From: Thermogemmatispora carboxidivorans
GTDB taxonomy: Bacteria > Chloroflexota > Ktedonobacteria > Ktedonobacterales > Ktedonobacteraceae
NCBI RefSeq assembly: GCF_000702505.1
Contig: NZ_JNIM01000001.1
Span: 4,998,327-5,062,326, forward strand
Direction: 5' to 3'
DNA: 64,000 nt
Of this stretch, positions 29,565 through 38,835 are shown piece by piece (positions within the stretch are counted from its first letter, which is position 1; each line of letters opens with the position of its first letter). The notes below the pieces were generated by a model that was given only the letters and a program-made list of their open reading frames with translations, was not told where the DNA came from and made no database searches. The position numbers and the translations under genes are program-made.

Positions 29565-31109
29565 TTATAGCAAAGGCAAGGTGAAGAGGATACGGGCGCC
29601 GGCTCCGGGCACGTTCTCGGCCCAGATCCTGCCGCCGTGGGCTTCGACGATGGCGCGGACAATGGCCAGACCCAGGCCGCTGCCCCCAGTGTCGCCGCGG
29701 CGGGCCTCATCGGCGCGATAGAAGCGGTCAAAGATGCGCGGCAGGGCCTGGGTGGGAATACCGCTACCGGTATCGGTGACCGCTACAACCATTTGTCGCT
29801 CCTGCTGCACGGCGTCGATGACGACCATGCCGCCCGGTGGAGTATGGCGCAGGGCATTGTCGCAGAGGTTGGAGAAGACGCGCGTCAGCATATCGGGATC
29901 GGCCTGGATTGGCGGCAGGTTGTAGTCGATGGTGTTGCAGGGTTCGACATTGGCACGTTCAAATTCGGGCGCCAGAACGGCCAGCACTTCATCAACCAGG
30001 ACGGCCAGACGCACGGGTTTGCGTTGCAGCTGCAGGGCGCCGGCCTCCATCTTGGCCATCATGTGCAGGTCTCTGACAAGGCGACGCAGGCGCAAGGTTT
30101 CGCGCACGATGATGCGACCGGTGGCCTCGTAGTCCTCGCGACTGCGGTTGACCCCATCGACGAGCGATTCGCCGAGGCCGGCAATGGCCGTCAGGGGCGT
30201 GGCCAGATCATGGGTGATGTTCATGATGAGTTCGCGCCTCCACAGCTCTTGCTTGCGCAGCTCCTCGACGTCGCGCTGCAGTTGGACAGCCATCTCGTTG
30301 AAGTTGTGGGCCAGCTCACCCAGTTCACCTTTGGCCTCGGTCTGGACACGTACCTCGTAGTGGCCGCTGGCCAGTTGTCGCGTGGCACGGGTTAGTTTGG
30401 CCAGCGGGCGCGTGATGGTGCGTGAGAAGAGGATCGCCGCCAGGGCGGCAATGAGGGCAACGGCGATGGAGGCGATGAGGACGGAGCGACTCAGGGTGGC
30501 CACCAGCGGGGGCATGGTGCCCTCCAGGGCGTAGCGCGAGGTGAGAAAGAGGACACCAACGACTGGACCGCTTTGGGAGTCTCCCCCGTAGAAGATGGGC
30601 ATGACCACGAAAGGACGGGCCGAGCCTGGAGGACCCCCATCGCCTATGTCGGCGACGGTCTGCTGTCCATGCGTGCCCTGGGTGAGGGCCGCGCGCACCC
30701 GGGCATAGTTGATCTTGAGATCTGGATCGGTCGAGGCCACCAGCACGGTGGCCAGGGTGGGCCGCCCGCGGATGAGGGCCGGATAGACTGGCTGCAGATG
30801 GGTGGTCGCTCGCGGGAGATAGGCATAGACAATGACCAGGGAGTCCTGTCCCTGAGCGCCGCGTACGATGGGAGCCAGGACATCGCTGGCAGCCTCCGCC
30901 AGGGTGCGCTGATGGGCCAGCATGTCGCTGCCAATACGCCGGGCACTGCTGCTGGCCAGGTCGGTCAGTTGTTGGCGCTGGTCCAGACCATAGAAGTAGG
31001 CCACGGACAACAAAATGATAAGCGCCAGCAGGGCAGTTGCTAGCAGCGCAACAAGCATCGAGCCGAGCGCCAGCCTCCAGCGAATGCTGTGCCACCAGTG
31101 CGTACGCAT
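29565..31109 (-). CDS. membrane sensor histidine kinase with HAMP domain
   Basis: A 514-residue classic transmembrane kinase. There is one helix at about 12-38, an extracellular sensor of about 165 residues (41-205), a second helix at about 208-228, a HAMP linker (229-282), a HisKA box MNITHDLATPL (His300), and a HATPase domain with N box FSNLCDNALRHTP, G1 VTDTGSGIPTQA, F box IFDRFYRADE and G2 GGSGLGLAIVRAI. It is the partner of the response regulator 126 bases upstream on the same strand. The signal is unknown; the sensor looks like a dCACHE- or 4HB-size region but cannot be typed by eye. Confidence 0.92.
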   Translation of the reverse strand: MRTHWWHSIRWRLALGSMLVALLATALLALIILLSVAYFYGLDQRQQLTDLASSSARRIGSDMLAHQRTLAEAASDVLAPIVRGAQGQDSLVIVYAYLPRATTHLQPVYPALIRGRPTLATVLVASTDPDLKINYARVRAALTQGTHGQQTVADIGDGGPPGSARPFVVMPIFYGGDSQSGPVVGVLFLTSRYALEGTMPPLVATLSRSVLIASIAVALIAALAAILFSRTITRPLAKLTRATRQLASGHYEVRVQTEAKGELGELAHNFNEMAVQLQRDVEELRKQELWRRELIMNITHDLATPLTAIAGLGESLVDGVNRSREDYEATGRIIVRETLRLRRLVRDLHMMAKMEAGALQLQRKPVRLAVLVDEVLAVLAPEFERANVEPCNTIDYNLPPIQADPDMLTRVFSNLCDNALRHTPPGGMVVIDAVQQERQMVVAVTDTGSGIPTQALPRIFDRFYRADEARRGDTGGSGLGLAIVRAIVEAHGGRIWAENVPGAGARILFTLPLL

Positions 31110-31234
31110 CGTTCTCGCTCCCTTCCTCTCACTTACGCGAGTTACCTCTCACCACGCACCGTCTGACTGACCCTGTCAGTGCAGCCTTTTCCGCTTACTG
31201 CGACTTGCCATTAGCGGGTCAGTGGCGCAGGTGT

Positions 31235-31963
31235 CTAGCGTGCTCCTTTGAGAGCGCCAGCAGCGTCAAATTTGTAGCCCACACGCCAGACGGTCTTGAT
31301 GTAGCGCCTCTCAGCATTGGTTTCGATCTTCTTGCGGAGGGCGCTGATGTGGACGTCGATGATGTGACCATCCCCCAGGTAGTCGTAGCCCCAGACTTTG
31401 TTCATGAGCACCTCGCGGGTAAAGACGCGATCGGGCGAGCGCGCCAGCAGGGCCAGCAGGTCGAACTCGGTCGGCGTGAGGGCGACTTCGCGCCCGTCAA
31501 CTTCAACGCGTCGCGCAGGCAGATCAATGGTCAGACCAGGAAAGCGCAGCACTTCGCTTTCGCGCTTCTCCTGACCACCATTGCCCTCGCCACCGCCTCC
31601 GCTGGTGCGACGCAGGATGGCCCGCACACGACTGACCAGCTCACGCGGGCTGAAGGGCTTGACCAGATAATCGTCGGCTCCGAGGTCCAGGCCCCGAATG
31701 CGATCGTCTTCGTCACCACGGGCCGTCAGGATGAGAATAGGCGTCGAGGACCAGGAACGAATGCGACGGCAGACTTCGAAGCCGTCCAGCCCCGGCAGCA
31801 TGATGTCGAGAATGACCAGGTCGGGCTTCTCGCGGGCGTGGAGGGCCAACCCATCCGCTGCATCGTGGGCCGCGACGACACTGTAGCCCGCATCTTTGAG
31901 GTACAGATTCAGTAAATGGATGATACCCTCTTCGTCTTCTATGATGAGGATTTTCTGTGCCAT
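31235..31963 (-). CDS. OmpR/PhoB-family response regulator
   Basis: A 242-residue regulator with an N-terminal receiver domain and C-terminal winged-helix DNA-binding domain. The acidic pocket (IIEDEE), phosphoacceptor Asp53 (VILDIMLPGLDG), Thr (LTARGDED) and Lys (YLVKPFSPRELV) are complete. The DNA-binding part shows LTPTEFDLLALLARSPDRVFTREVL and HISALRKKI, typical for OmpR/PhoB. It likely partners with the adjacent histidine kinase. The intergenic region upstream holds TTGAGC boxes spaced by 11 bases or a multiple, the pattern bound by this class. The divergent exported-protein gene at 32380 and its own gene are therefore likely targets. Confidence 0.93.
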   Translation of the reverse strand: MAQKILIIEDEEGIIHLLNLYLKDAGYSVVAAHDAADGLALHAREKPDLVILDIMLPGLDGFEVCRRIRSWSSTPILILTARGDEDDRIRGLDLGADDYLVKPFSPRELVSRVRAILRRTSGGGGEGNGGQEKRESEVLRFPGLTIDLPARRVEVDGREVALTPTEFDLLALLARSPDRVFTREVLMNKVWGYDYLGDGHIIDVHISALRKKIETNAERRYIKTVWRVGYKFDAAGALKGAR

Positions 31964-32127
31964 TGCTCGCTGCTGCGCGCTCCGCTCTCAGCTGGCCGCC
32001 TCGCTCCCACCCGGTTTGCCCCACCCAGGGGAACGGACCGGGAGCGCCCGGGTCGGCGACGCGCCGGAACGCGCGACCTCCTGTCCGTTAGATAATAGTA
32101 TCATACGCTCTTCCTGCCAGCCGGCCC

Positions 32128-32215
32128 TTGAGCTGGCAGTTCCCTTCCTCGCTGCCAATCTTGAGCAAATCTTGAGCTTCTCATTGAGGACTTCTTTATT
32201 TCTGAGCGCTATGAT
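32128..32215. promoter_or_regulatory. TTGAGC direct-repeat array (candidate response-regulator operator)
   Basis: TTGAGC occurs at 32128-32133, 32161-32166 and 32172-32177, with TTGAGG at 32184-32189. The steps are 33, 11 and 12 bases. Tandem half-sites one helical turn apart are typical of OmpR/PhoB-type regulators. A TATGAT -10 at 32210-32215 follows for the plus-strand gene. On the minus strand TATGAT and TATTAT near 32090-32104 could serve the regulator gene. The rest of the 31964-32379 gap shows nothing else. Confidence 0.5.
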
Positions 32216-32379
32216 ACTTAGCGCCAGGGAGAGCGAGCGGATGTCAGAGAAAGTGGATGGCGCTCGCTCCCTTCCTCAGTGCCCTATGCGCTGAGCATGT
32301 CTGTCTTGTTTGTGCTCAGGAGAACTCTGTTAAAGGATCTACTCTTGAAAGAGCGAGAAGAAAAAGGAGCGATGTCGCT

Positions 32380-33072
32380 ATGAAGCATATGAAAAAGGCG
32401 TTCTTGATCGGCGGTGGCGCTTTGCTCTTGCTGCTGTGTATGGTTTTCGGCGCCCTCTTTGCCAGGCCGCTGCTGGCCAGCGCGACCGGCCAGAGCGGCA
32501 GTCCGCAGGCAACGGCGACGCCGGCTGCGACCAGCAAGACCGGAGCCTATTGTCAGCAGTGGCTCAAGGATCTGGCGAACCGTCTGCATGTTTCGGTCGC
32601 GACGCTGCGCCAGGATAGCACCGCTGCCCTCAGCGATGTTCTTGACCAGATGGTCAAGGATGGCAAGCTGACGCAGAGCGAGGCCACGGCCATCAAGCAG
32701 CGTCTGGCCGCTCATCCGGGCTGCAGCGGCGTGCTCAAAGGCGCGACGCGGCTCGCCATCCGCCAGCAGCTGAAGCCTTACCTGCCCGATCTGGAGAACC
32801 AGATCGCTCAGGGTCTGCATCTGAGTGCTGATCAGCTCAAAGCGCAGCTGCAGGCAGGCAAGACGCTCAAGCAGATTGCTGATGCCCAGCACATTTCGGC
32901 CAGCCAGCTCCATACGATTGTCCTCAATGCCATCGAGCATGAGCTGGATCGCGCGGCCCAGGCCGGCACCATTACCCAGCAGCAGGCGAGCGCTATCAAG
33001 CAGTACCTGCAGAAGCACCCGGTGCTGATTACCCGGCTGGTCAACCGCCACTTTAAGTCTGGTACGCTCTAG
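32380..33072 (+). CDS. exported or membrane-anchored helical-repeat protein
   Basis: A 230-residue protein. It starts with a signal anchor (KKAFLIGGGALLLLLCMVFGALF, about residues 4-27), then a short Ala/Thr linker and a helical domain. Two similar blocks are visible, each with a segment of the kind L-x-VS-x-x-LRQ or LS-x-x-QLK and then a K/T-I-T-Q-x-x-A-x-x-IKQ-x-L-x-x-HP pattern. Compare DGKLTQSEATAIKQRLAAHP and AGTITQQQASAIKQYLQKHP. The repeat resembles DUF2680-like envelope proteins, but I do not assign a family. Cys residues in YCQQWL and HPGCSG may form a disulfide. The ATG at 32380 follows AAGGAG; upstream in-frame codons lack one. It is divergent from, and probably regulated by, the two-component pair. 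Confidence 0.7.
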   Translation: MKHMKKAFLIGGGALLLLLCMVFGALFARPLLASATGQSGSPQATATPAATSKTGAYCQQWLKDLANRLHVSVATLRQDSTAALSDVLDQMVKDGKLTQSEATAIKQRLAAHPGCSGVLKGATRLAIRQQLKPYLPDLENQIAQGLHLSADQLKAQLQAGKTLKQIADAQHISASQLHTIVLNAIEHELDRAAQAGTITQQQASAIKQYLQKHPVLITRLVNRHFKSGTL

Positions 33073-33135
33073 TTTCCTCCTTTCCTGTCTCATGGTCTGA
33101 TCGCGTCATAATGCTGGCGCTGCCAGCAGACAGGA

Positions 33136-33179
33136 GGGGTCGGGCGCAGGTCCTCAGATCTGCTGGCCCGACCCCTTTT
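33136..33179 (+). terminator. intrinsic terminator of the exported-protein gene
   Basis: GGGGTCGGGC at 33136-33145 pairs perfectly with GCCCGACCCC at 33166-33175 and is followed by TTTT. The convergent acyl-CoA synthetase gene ends 11 bases away, so the hairpin may serve both sides, although only the plus strand has a T run. Confidence 0.8.
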
Positions 33180-33189
33180 GTGCTGCCTG

Positions 33190-34878
33190 CTAGGAGGAGG
33201 CTCCTGACTGGCCACTCTGGTCAAGCTTGCGACGACGCTCCAGTTCGCGTAGCTCGACGCGGCGGATCTTGCCGGAAATGGTCTTGGGGAGCGTCTCGAC
33301 AAATTCGATCTCGCGCGGATACTTGTAGGGCGCGGTGACGCGGCGGACATGCTCCTGCAGCTCGCTGGCCAGCTCGGGCGAGGGGCTGTAGCCCGGAGCG
33401 AGCACGACAAAGGCTTTGACGATCTGCCCTCGGACCTCATCAGGGCTGCCAACGACTGCAGACTCAGCGACAGCAGGATGCTCCTTGAGAGCGCTTTCAA
33501 CTTCGAATGGCCCAATGCGATAGCCGGCGCTGATGATGACGTCGTCGGCTCTGCCCACAAACCAGAGATAGCCGTCTTCGTCGCGATAGGCGCGGTCGCC
33601 GGTGATGTACCAGTCGCCGCGGATGGAGGCCGCGGTTGCTTCGGGATTGCGCCAGTACTCCTGGAAGAGCCAGCGCGGGCGCTCGGGCTTGATACGCACG
33701 GCGATATCACCTTCAGCACCAGGAGGCAGCTCGTTGCCTTCGTGATCGATGACGGCCACGTCGAAGCCAGGCGAGGGCTTGCCCATCGAACCAGGTCTGA
33801 CCTCCAAGGGCGGAAAGTTGCCGCAGAGCAGGACGGTCTCGGTCTGTCCGTAGCCGTCGCGGATGGTCATGCCGGTCGCTTCCTGCCATTGACGAATGAC
33901 CTCGGGGTTCAATGGCTCGCCCGCTCCGACGCAGTGGCGCAGGGCGCGGGGTGAGTGCTCCTTGAGATAGGTGAGCGGCTCCTCCAGGACCAGCATGCGG
34001 TAAGCGGTGGGTGGAGCACAAAGGACGGTGATCGGGTAGCGATGGAGCAGCTCCAGGGTCTCCAGGGGATTGAATTTGCCACGGGCGTCCTGGACGAAGA
34101 CAGCAGTGCCCATGACCCAGGGACCAAAGAAGTTGCTCCAGGCCCATTTGGCCCAGCCGGTTTCACTGAGGTTCCAGAGCAGGTCGTCCTCATGCAGGTC
34201 GAGCCAGTATTTGCCGGTGATGGTGTGGCCGAGCGGGTAGCTGGCCTGGGTGTGCAGAACCATCTTGGGATAGCCGACAGTGCCCGAGGTGAAGTAGACC
34301 AGACAGGGGTCGTCGCTGCGCGTTTTGGGACCGCTGAAATCGGGAGAGGCTGCCGCTACGATTTCGCGATAGCTGGTCCAGCCGGGACGAGCCTCGCCAT
34401 CGACTAGGATGGCCTGCTTGACGGTGGGACACTGCCCTCGTACCTGATCAAATTTCTCTGCCCCTTCGCGGTCGGTGATCAGGCCCTGGGCTTCGGCTAC
34501 TTCGGCGCGATATTGGAGATCTTTGCTGGTGAGCAGCGTGGTGCAGGGAATAAAGATGACACCAAGCTTCATCAGGCCCAGCACACTTTCCCACCATTCG
34601 GGCAGGCGCGGCAGCATGACCAACACGCGATCGCCTTTTTTGAGGCCAAGGGCGGCAAAGGCGTTGGCGGCCCGACTGGAGCGCTCGGCAAATTCGGCAA
34701 AGGTGATCTGCCGCTCTTCTCCCTGCTGACCGAGCCAGTGGACGGCAATTTTCCGGGGATCTTGCGCCCATTTGCCAATGATGTCGACGGCGAAGTTGAA
34801 ATACTCGGGGACATCGATGTGGAAGGCACGCCGCTCGACTTCGTAGTCGACCATGTTGGGGGTTCGCGAGACGGTCAT
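33190..34878 (-). CDS. acyl-CoA synthetase (AMP-binding, medium-chain type)
   Basis: A 562-residue ANL-superfamily enzyme that activates a carboxylate as acyl-AMP and transfers it to CoA. The nucleotide loop is VYFTSGTVGYPKMVLHT. Other motifs are GYGQTETVLLCGN, the hinge region YITGDRAYRDEDGYLWFVGRADDVI and the C-terminal catalytic lysine in PKTISGKIRRVELR. The pattern is closest to medium-chain or acetate-like synthetases (MACS type), but substrate length is not predictable by eye. It starts at the ATG at 34878 after AAAGGAGG. It stands alone; no beta-oxidation genes are adjacent. Confidence 0.88.
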   Translation of the reverse strand: MTVSRTPNMVDYEVERRAFHIDVPEYFNFAVDIIGKWAQDPRKIAVHWLGQQGEERQITFAEFAERSSRAANAFAALGLKKGDRVLVMLPRLPEWWESVLGLMKLGVIFIPCTTLLTSKDLQYRAEVAEAQGLITDREGAEKFDQVRGQCPTVKQAILVDGEARPGWTSYREIVAAASPDFSGPKTRSDDPCLVYFTSGTVGYPKMVLHTQASYPLGHTITGKYWLDLHEDDLLWNLSETGWAKWAWSNFFGPWVMGTAVFVQDARGKFNPLETLELLHRYPITVLCAPPTAYRMLVLEEPLTYLKEHSPRALRHCVGAGEPLNPEVIRQWQEATGMTIRDGYGQTETVLLCGNFPPLEVRPGSMGKPSPGFDVAVIDHEGNELPPGAEGDIAVRIKPERPRWLFQEYWRNPEATAASIRGDWYITGDRAYRDEDGYLWFVGRADDVIISAGYRIGPFEVESALKEHPAVAESAVVGSPDEVRGQIVKAFVVLAPGYSPSPELASELQEHVRRVTAPYKYPREIEFVETLPKTISGKIRRVELRELERRRKLDQSGQSGASS

Positions 34879-35077
34879 TGTGAAGCCTCCTTTGTGCTGT
34901 AGAGCGCTCCTCTGACGGCGTTGTCAGAGGCGTGGGCTAGTGCGAAACGCTTGTGCTCTCTTTTCCTATGATACCATACGTCCGGCGAGCGGATATAATA
35001 AAACCTGATCTGTATTGATGGGGCTGATCCCTAGCCTCTTCATCTGGCGTATCAGTCAGCGATAACCAGGAGGCACT

Positions 35078-35830
35078 TTGCAACTCTTTGTCTTTTTTAC
35101 TCCCCAGGCGATTTTGCCCGAGCGGGCCCAGGCCGGCGATGTCTATATTGTGATCGATCTGATTCGCGCAACGACGACGATGACAGTGATGTTGGAGCGC
35201 GGAGCCAGGCGCGTGTTGGTGGCTGAGTCGATTGAACAGGCGCAGGCCGGCGCCGCTTACCGCCCCGGTCGCGCCCTCTGCGGCGAGCGCAATGTGCGCC
35301 GCATTCCCGGCTTCGATTATGGGAATTCGCCGCGCGAGTTCGCTCAATTGGATCTGGCGGGTCGCGAGCTGATTTTGACGACGACGAATGGTACTCGTGC
35401 TTTCCATGCCTGCCCGCCTGAGACGATTCGCTTGGCTGGCTGTTTTCGAAATGCTCATGCGGTGACTTCGGCGGCTCTGCGGCTGGCTCGCTCCCACGAT
35501 CGCGATATTGCTCTGGTCTGCGCAGGCGAGTTCGGTTATTTTGCTCTTGATGATGCGGTCTGTGCTGGCTACCTGGCCGCCGAGCTGCTGCGCCTGGCCG
35601 GCCACGCTCTGCACCCTCACGGCAGTGTTCTGGCCGCCATCGCCATCTATGAGACCTATAAGCCGCCACGCCTGCTGGAGCACAGCGAGTCGGCTTTGAC
35701 GGTCGTGAAGGCCGGTGTGATCGATGATCCTCCTTTCTGCGTGGAGATCGATCAGAGCATGGTCGTGCCAGCAGTCTCCGGTCGTGAGGAGGAAACGGGC
35801 CTGCTGATCCTTGAGCCGCTCTCTCTCTGA
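35078..35830 (+). CDS. 2-phosphosulfolactate phosphatase family protein (ComB-like)
   Basis: A 250-residue protein matching the ComB family, with VIDLIRATTTMT near the N-terminus, CGERNVRRIPGFDYGNSP, LTTTNGTRAF, and GEFGYFALDDAVCAG. ComB dephosphorylates 2-phosphosulfolactate in coenzyme M biosynthesis in archaea. Bacterial homologues outside that pathway are common and their substrate is not known. No comA, comC or other coenzyme M genes are nearby, so the archaeal role should not be assumed. The start is TTG at 35078, preceded by a strong AGGAGG at 35068-35073. No ATG or GTG fits the conserved N-terminus better. Confidence 0.82.
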   Translation: MQLFVFFTPQAILPERAQAGDVYIVIDLIRATTTMTVMLERGARRVLVAESIEQAQAGAAYRPGRALCGERNVRRIPGFDYGNSPREFAQLDLAGRELILTTTNGTRAFHACPPETIRLAGCFRNAHAVTSAALRLARSHDRDIALVCAGEFGYFALDDAVCAGYLAAELLRLAGHALHPHGSVLAAIAIYETYKPPRLLEHSESALTVVKAGVIDDPPFCVEIDQSMVVPAVSGREEETGLLILEPLSL

Positions 35831-36238
35831 GACCTCTCCCCCGCTGGGTGAAACGGCAGCAGCAGGCTCCGCTCTCCCAGCGGTCTCCCACTCCGGGTCG
35901 CTCTCTGGCCTCATCTGCCCAGGCATGGGGCAGGCCGAATGGCGGCCCGGGGTCCTGTGGGAAACCAGTACTTCTACTGAGGTCGCTCCCTGCCTACTCC
36001 CTCGGCTTAGGCTTCTGGCACTCGCTCAAGCCACTTCTCACCGCTTCCGAAGCCTTACCACCCCCCCCTCTCTCTCGCTTCAGCCCTCTGAGGCCGGCTG
36101 ACACTCTCTCGGGACTTGATCCGTGTAAAAGGTGATATCGGTAGAGACTCAACAGCGATCGGAGTATCTTCAACGGTAGAGGAAACATCCTCGTTATTGC
36201 CTACAAGGTAGCTTTAGCGAGAGGAGGAGAAATTACAT
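35831..36238. other. intergenic region after the ComB-like gene
   Basis: These 408 bases include a hairpin just after the ComB-like gene: CCGCTGGG at 35841-35848 pairs with CCCAGCGG at 35876-35883, without a T run. They also hold the GGAGGAG ribosome site of the next gene. No gene or RNA is recognised in between. Confidence 0.45.
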
Positions 36239-36553
36239 ATGGTAACGGGTTTTGTTCTGGCGAGCGTGCTGGGCACGCTATGGGCCTGGATTGTCTGGAT
36301 CATCATCGGTGGCTTAGCTGGGGCGATCGCCGACCGCCTGGTGCAGGGCGATCAGCTCGGCATCCTGGGCAACATTATCGTCGGCATCATTGGCGGTCTT
36401 CTGGGCGGTGCCATTCTGGGCGCCCTCGGCATTACGGTCAGTGGCATCTTCTGGACATTTGTCACCGCTCTACTAGGCGCGATTATTCTGCTGGTCATTG
36501 TCAAGGCCGTGACTGGCGGACGGGGCCTTGGTGGCAAGCGCCCCACCGTCTAA
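36239..36553 (+). CDS. GlsB/YeaQ/YmgE family stress-response membrane protein
   Basis: A 104-residue, glycine-rich integral membrane protein with three hydrophobic segments (about 13-33, 42-62 and 68-90). It has the family pattern WIIIGGLAGAIADRL, GILGNIIVGIIGGLLGG and a positively charged tail. The family, once called transglycosylase-associated, accumulates in stress and in stationary phase; its molecular role is not settled. The start ATG at 36239 follows GAGGAGGAG. It is monocistronic with a strong terminator at 36621-36654. Confidence 0.88.
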   Translation: MVTGFVLASVLGTLWAWIVWIIIGGLAGAIADRLVQGDQLGILGNIIVGIIGGLLGGAILGALGITVSGIFWTFVTALLGAIILLVIVKAVTGGRGLGGKRPTV

Positions 36554-36620
36554 TGGCCTCTTGCTCTTCGTCTCCTTGCCTCGGCAGACTTCCAGGTCGA
36601 GGCACAACAGTCTCTCTTCT

Positions 36621-36654
36621 GCGGGCTAGCCACAGATGCTAGCCCGCTTTTTTT
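36621..36654 (+). terminator. intrinsic terminator of the GlsB-like gene
   Basis: GCGGGCTAGC at 36621-36630 and GCTAGCCCGC at 36638-36647 form a perfect 10-base stem with a seven-base loop, followed by seven T (36648-36654). It also separates this gene from the convergent ABC exporter. Confidence 0.9.
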
Positions 36655-36673
36655 CTTGAGAGACTGATCTCGC

Positions 36674-38620
36674 TCAGATGGTCTGCTCCTCGGCTGTGCG
36701 CTGAAACTGCTCGGCGTAGAGGCGGGCGTAGAGTCCCTGACGCTGTAGCAGCTCTTGATGGGTGCCGCGCTCGACAATCTCTCCTCGATCCAGGACGAGA
36801 ATGGTGTCGGCGGAGAGGATGGTCGAGAGCCGATGCGCAATGGCCAGCGTGGTGCGCCGGTGCATGAGCGGCTCCAGGGCGGCCTGAATGAGGCGCTCGG
36901 AGTGGGTGTCGAGGGCACTGGTGGCTTCGTCCAGGATCAAGATGCGTGGATCTTTGAGGATGACGCGCGCAATGGCGATGCGCTGCTTCTCACCGCCAGA
37001 GAGCTTGTAGCCGCGCTCTCCGACCAGGGTGTCGTAGCCATCCTCTAGCTCCATGATGCGATCGTGAATGGCTGCCGCCCTGGCGGCAGCGATCATCTCT
37101 TCTTCGCTGGCTTCGGGCCGCGCATAGAGCAGGTTTTCGCGAATGGTGGCATTGAAGAGGTAGGTCTCCTGGGTGACCATGCCGATCAGTTCGCTCAGGG
37201 ATTGCTGGGCAATGGTGCGCACATCGTGGCCATCGATGCGGACGCTGCCTTCGTCCACATCGTAGAGACGGGCCAGCAGATAGGTGATAGTGGTCTTGCC
37301 GGCTCCGCTTGGCCCTACGAGGGCCACCAGCTGCCCCGGCTCGATAGTGAAGGAGATATGGCTGAGCGCCGGACGCTCCTCGGCGAGGTTCGTCTCTGCA
37401 GCCAGCGAGGCCACGCTACCGTTGCGCTTCTCGTTTGCCTCTCCTGGTTCGGCTCCGGCTGTCTCCCACGGCGCTTCTTCCTTGCGGTAGCTGAAGGAGA
37501 CGTTTTCAAAGCTGATGGCGCCCCGCACCTCCTCGGGCTTGAGCCGGAGGGCATCGGGCCGGTCTGCTATTTCGATCGGCAGATCGAGATACTCGAAGAT
37601 ACGATCGAAGAGGGCCAGAGCGCCCTGGATGTCTACTTGAATGTTGAGCAGCTGGCCAACTGGGAAAAAGAGTCGGCTCTGTAGGGTGGTGAAGGCGACG
37701 ATGGCTCCCAGGGTAATGGCCTGCCGTGGGTCGAAAATGGCTTGCAAGCCGGCTACCAGGTAGACGACCGCCGGGGTGATCGAGAAGAAGGTGCCGACGA
37801 ACATGAAAAACCAGCGCCCGATCATTTGCTGGCGAATTTCCAGGTCGGAAAGACGCTGGTTCTCCTCTTCAAAGCGCTGCTGGGCCAGCTTCTGCCGGCC
37901 AAAGGTCTTGATGAGCAGGATGCCGCTGACAGAGAGGGTCTCTTGCATGAGGGCACTGAGGGAGGCCATGCTCTTCTGCGTCTCTTTACTCGTCAGGCGG
38001 CGGACGTTGCCGACTTTGTAGGTGATCCAGAGGAAGAGCGGCAGTAGCCCCAGCGAGATGATGGTCAGCAACGGGCTGATGATGGCCATAGCAATGATGG
38101 TTGAGAGGGCCGTGGAGATGTTGGCAACGATGCTGGTGGCAGTGCCCGTGACGACGTTTTCTACGCCGCCGACGTCGTTGGCAAGCCGCGACTGAATTTC
38201 TCCAGTGCGGGTGGCCGTGAAGAAGCGCAGCGACATCTGCTGCAGATGAGCATAGAGGCGGTTGCGAAAGTCACGCATGACGCGCTGCCCAACCAGGTTG
38301 CTGAGATAGCTCTGGCCTACGCCGATGACTCCGCTGACAACAGGGGTGATGAGCATGATGCTGACGAAGATGATGAGCAGCGTGAGGTCACGCTTGCCTA
38401 TGGCATCATCAAAGATGAAGCGGATCATCAGGGGGTTGATCAATCCCAGCAGGGTCGTCAGGATAATGGCTATGAGCATGAGGGCCACTTGCCCTCGATA
38501 AGGCCGGAAGGCCGCGATGACTCGACCGAGCGTTCGCCGATCGGTCTTGCGCCCTGTGCGCCGCTGCTCGTCAAGATAGGTCTGCAGACCTCCGTCCATG
38601 CTGTGACCGTGTGCTGCCAT
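36674..38620 (-). CDS. ABC exporter, fused permease and ATPase
   Basis: A 648-residue half-transporter of the MsbA/LmrA/multidrug type. Six membrane helices occupy about residues 45-330 and the ATPase domain the last 250. Walker A (GPSGAGKTT), Q loop (GMVTQETYLFN), signature (LSGGEKQRIAIAR), Walker B (ILILDEATSALD) and switch His (IAHRLST) are all present. A low-complexity stretch (EKRNGSVASLAAETNLAEERP) lengthens the loop before Walker A. It probably works as a homodimer exporting lipids or drugs. The ATG at 38620 was chosen after AAGGAGC; an upstream extension to 38758 looks non-coding. No partner half-transporter is adjacent. Confidence 0.9.
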   Translation of the reverse strand: MAAHGHSMDGGLQTYLDEQRRTGRKTDRRTLGRVIAAFRPYRGQVALMLIAIILTTLLGLINPLMIRFIFDDAIGKRDLTLLIIFVSIMLITPVVSGVIGVGQSYLSNLVGQRVMRDFRNRLYAHLQQMSLRFFTATRTGEIQSRLANDVGGVENVVTGTATSIVANISTALSTIIAMAIISPLLTIISLGLLPLFLWITYKVGNVRRLTSKETQKSMASLSALMQETLSVSGILLIKTFGRQKLAQQRFEEENQRLSDLEIRQQMIGRWFFMFVGTFFSITPAVVYLVAGLQAIFDPRQAITLGAIVAFTTLQSRLFFPVGQLLNIQVDIQGALALFDRIFEYLDLPIEIADRPDALRLKPEEVRGAISFENVSFSYRKEEAPWETAGAEPGEANEKRNGSVASLAAETNLAEERPALSHISFTIEPGQLVALVGPSGAGKTTITYLLARLYDVDEGSVRIDGHDVRTIAQQSLSELIGMVTQETYLFNATIRENLLYARPEASEEEMIAAARAAAIHDRIMELEDGYDTLVGERGYKLSGGEKQRIAIARVILKDPRILILDEATSALDTHSERLIQAALEPLMHRRTTLAIAHRLSTILSADTILVLDRGEIVERGTHQELLQRQGLYARLYAEQFQRTAEEQTI

Positions 38621-38835
38621 CGTTGTCGCTGCTCCTTGTTTGCTCCTCTGGTCGAAGTGGTGTGCTGAGAATAGGCAGCCTGCCCCCGCCTTGCATCGCT
38701 CCCCACCCGCCACCTTGCTGCATTGGGAGAGTATAGCACAGGGCCAGAGCACCGACACTGGTCAGGAGAACAGTTCTGTTTGTCTGGACGGCCAGTCTCT
38801 GTTGCCTTGTTTGAGTTTGCAATGCTGTTGCTTAT

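Noticed and set aside
32284..33093. 269-codon minus-strand frame
   Set aside because: Antisense to the exported protein, which has a clear signal anchor and ribosome site.
35078..35830. Coenzyme M biosynthesis role for the ComB-like protein
   Set aside because: No comA, comC, comD or comE is near and bacterial ComB homologues are common without the pathway.
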